Shown here: positions 61,351 through 64,000 of the stretch, piece by piece
Layout of the letters: every line of letters begins with the position of its first letter
Numbering within the stretch: position 1 is the stretch's first letter
Source: Phyto melanocephala
Lineage: Eukaryota > Arthropoda > Insecta > Diptera > Rhinophoridae
DNA: 64,000 nt
NCBI GenBank assembly: GCA_941918925.1
Contig: OW799233.1
Coordinates: 82,590,055 to 82,654,054 of the forward strand
Direction: 5' to 3'
Translations under genes and position numbers: made by a program
Notes under the pieces: model-generated
Database searches by the model: none
What the model was told of the DNA's origin: nothing
What the model saw: the letters and a program-made list of their open reading frames with translations, nothing else

Positions 61351-64000
61351 AGTATTCTATCATTTTCTTTTAATTTGTTTTAGAGTGAAAATAAAAAAAA
61401 ATGTAAGTTATCAAATGGTTTAATTATTATTTATTATACTTATACGAAACCGACAAAACACTGTGACAAAAATCTGAATTTTTTCTAATTGACTGCCTCC
61501 TCAACATTATAAAATCAAAAGTTCCCTGTCTATGGTAAATGGTTAAAAAATGAAATTAATATTTCTGTGTTCATTTCAAAACTTAAAAATTATCTCAAAA
61601 ATCAGTCATTTGGCCATAGTGCAGTAGTAAATAGTAACTATATTTGAGAATTGGAAATATTTACATTTGATAATCACTTGTTTGAAATTGTTCTTTCAAG
61701 TTTTATCTATTTTTTTAAGTAACAATTGCATTACATTCATTAGCAGAATTTCTGGCCCAAATAAATTTTTTTAAATTGTGTATCCACAATCGATTTTGAT
61801 TGCATTGTCGTACCATTTAATTTGTCTTACTCTGACACCACTGTATCATTATCACTCACTCCCACCATAATCTATGTCATCAATATTATTAAAGTTTTTA
61901 ACTAGAAGAAAACAACACAGATATTTTTTTGGGGATTATTGTTATTATTATGTTTTTGTTGTTGTGTACTTCATCTCTTTTTTGCGTGTTCTGTTGATGC
62001 TTCGCCCATTATTTACCCTACTTCTGCTACTACCATTTCTTACCCTTTACCCTACATGGTAGCTGAATCTGCGACAACAGCAATAGTTATCAAAACTCAT
62101 AATGCTGACGCCCGGATTGTTGAATGTCTATCTGTCTATCAAGGCTTTTATGTATGTATGTATGTTTGTTTATATGTATGAACATACATTTTACATGGAT
62201 AATTTGATTTTGTGTTTGCTGTAAATTTTCTAGTTTTTTTTTTTGCTTCTAGGGCTTCGTTAAATTTTGTTTGATTCGTGGTTCATTTGCTGCTCCTGTT
62301 GTTCTAGTTGTTTACTTTTTGGGTTAAATGGGTGGAATATTTATGTTGTTATCTCGAGTATATGGCTGAATTTCAATACAATATATTTAAAGCAACAATG
62401 TTTTTCACAAACATCCATTTATTTTCTATGCTGATTTTTTTTTAGATTAAATCGTCTTTAACTTATTTGTTTTGTTTGTTGTTGCAAAATGGCATAAAAA
62501 CTTTTAAGCTTGTTTCTTTCTTTTTTGTAGTTTTGATAGGTAAACATTATTCCCATTTGAGTCGTAGTAAATATTTGGTGTGGGCGTAAAAGTTGATAAT
62601 ATACATTTTCCTTAAGACAGGCACATAGTATGATTACTCACACGCACACGTAAATCTATAAAAACATGTGGGAAATATTGCATACTTTTTTCCAAATCAA
62701 TGTAAAAACATACACACACATGTACATATGTACGTATGATTGTCTGTTTGTATGTAAATTAATATATATGTATGTATGTCTATGCAGATTTTCAATATTG
62801 ATAGCATTTTCAAGTGCTTTTCCAAAGTTCGAATATTACACATTTAAATAAAAAAATGCAAATGGTAGTAGTATTCATTATTCCGGTTTGCTTAAAGGCA
62901 CCATATTAAAATAATGATGCTCCAAATGACAAAGTCTTAAGTTTTATTTGACGCATTTGAGAATATCCCAATAGTGAATATCAAAAAGCATTTTCAGATG
63001 AATTTTTGTGTGTAAGCACTTATGTATGTATGTATGTGTTTATATATAAAATTGGGCGCTTTCTTCGCTATCTGATTTAGACGTAAATGTATTTATTTTT
63101 CAAACTGAAAATAATTTATCTAAACTTTAAGCAGTTTACAAACTTTCTTAACAAGGGTACTCAAAAGGAATGAAAAAATATCTCTAATAGAGAAACAAAA
63201 ACTTTTTTCATTTATTTAAGTTTAATAATAAAGTTTATGAAGTTTATTTCTTTGTTTATTTTCTACTGTACACTCGAACAATTATTTGAATAGAATTAAA
63301 TGAAAATGTTTTTTTTTAAACAAGTAGAAAATACTTTTAAAACAATAGAAAGTCCTGTTAAACTTGAACAACAAAAACTAACTAACACGAGGTCAACACA
63401 AACAATACAGAAGATAAGCAAAAATTTGTTAATCTGACGGTTTATGAAAATCCATTTATTTGAAACATCGTTTTTAATTGATTTTACTTACATAATTGCT
63501 GGCGTACACAATGACATCATCAGCACCCTTTATCGGAATATTATTATTTGATTTAAATTACAATTAAAGTTACAGATAACTAAAAATAGAACTTAGCACT
63601 TACTTTTGATTTTTTTGTATTAAATAACATTTTCTTCATGATATACGCGCAGCCTATACCACCCACGATCATGAAAACTTAAGTCACACATTCTGATGCT
63701 CACCGATATACTTAAACGCATTTTCACATTTAACTGACTATAAATAAAAAAATAACTCAACATTTTAACTGCTGTTGAAGATTAGTTTTTAAATAAAGTT
63801 ATTTTTTACTAACCACTATCTGTATTTTTTTCTTTTTATTTTACTTTTTCAATAAACCACAGTCAGTTTCTGTCATAATTTTCTGAGTGTATGTTTAATC
63901 AGAAGAAAAAACTATTTACTTTTTTACTTAAGATTAACTTTGGTTGTAGGAATTGGCAGCATCAAAATGATAACAACTGATTTCCCTCTTTCATATTTAC
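61351..64000. other. A/T-rich non-coding stretch
   Basis: No firm gene. An 80-codon frame at 61939-62178 starts with a hydrophobic Cys/Leu-rich segment that would pass as a signal peptide, but it arises from TTATTGTTGTTG-type repeats and ends in an ATGT microsatellite (62150-62180). ATGTATGT seeds also occur at 62765 and 63020. Confidence 0.45.

Overview
The window is about 75% A+T eukaryotic DNA. It has no bacterial-type coding density, no intact gene longer than about 120 codons, no rRNA and no canonical tRNA gene. The dispersed repeats point to a higher (schizophoran) fly, perhaps a calyptrate such as a blow fly: mini-me-like elements with GTCY tracts, A^T-inserted Helitrons, mariner fragments, a tRNA-headed SINE and many ATGT/CATA microsatellites. 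The species is an inference. The sequence most resembles a large intron or an intergenic stretch.

Layout: 1-22 kb is mostly unique A/T-rich DNA with small fold-back elements (1713-1845, 5275-5513, 9516-9793) and one fragment of a larger repeat (4195-4705). 22.3-33.3 kb is a transposon belt. It holds two copies of a non-autonomous Helitron built on a ~122-bp tandem unit (22285-23107 and 29480-30342), tails of a second Helitron family, two mariner remnants, a 765-bp inverted-repeat element, a 248-bp MITE with ~55-bp arms, and a decayed LINE reverse transcriptase on the minus strand (32440-33260). 35.9-45.1 kb carries five copies of the mini-me-like family in two subfamilies (A and B), including a convergent pair. 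45.2-46.4 kb is a nest of palindromic elements with a SINE. 46.8-49 kb has coding-like minus-strand fragments of unknown origin and another mariner trace. 51-54.7 kb has two full subfamily-A copies, one of them nested inside a Helitron, and a subfamily-A2 remnant. 57-58.9 kb is a subfamily-B copy carrying a nested, internally deleted mariner with both terminal repeats and a TA duplication. 60.1-61.35 kb is a decayed non-LTR retrotransposon (RT thumb, RNase H, 3' tail).

The best candidates for host coding sequence are a short GC-richer exon at 39529-39666, behind a textbook branch point and acceptor, and a small ORF at 50904 interrupted almost exactly at the ends of a mini-me-like copy, whose borders supply a GT...AG pair that would rejoin the frame.

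The elements also relate to one another. The SINE at 45.3 kb shares its 3' tail with the LINE at 61.3 kb, which suggests a parasite and its mobilising partner. The mariner remnants keep different parts of a transposase: one has the catalytic core, one has N-terminal parts plus the third catalytic Asp, and one has only the DNA-binding N-terminus and the extreme C-terminus.
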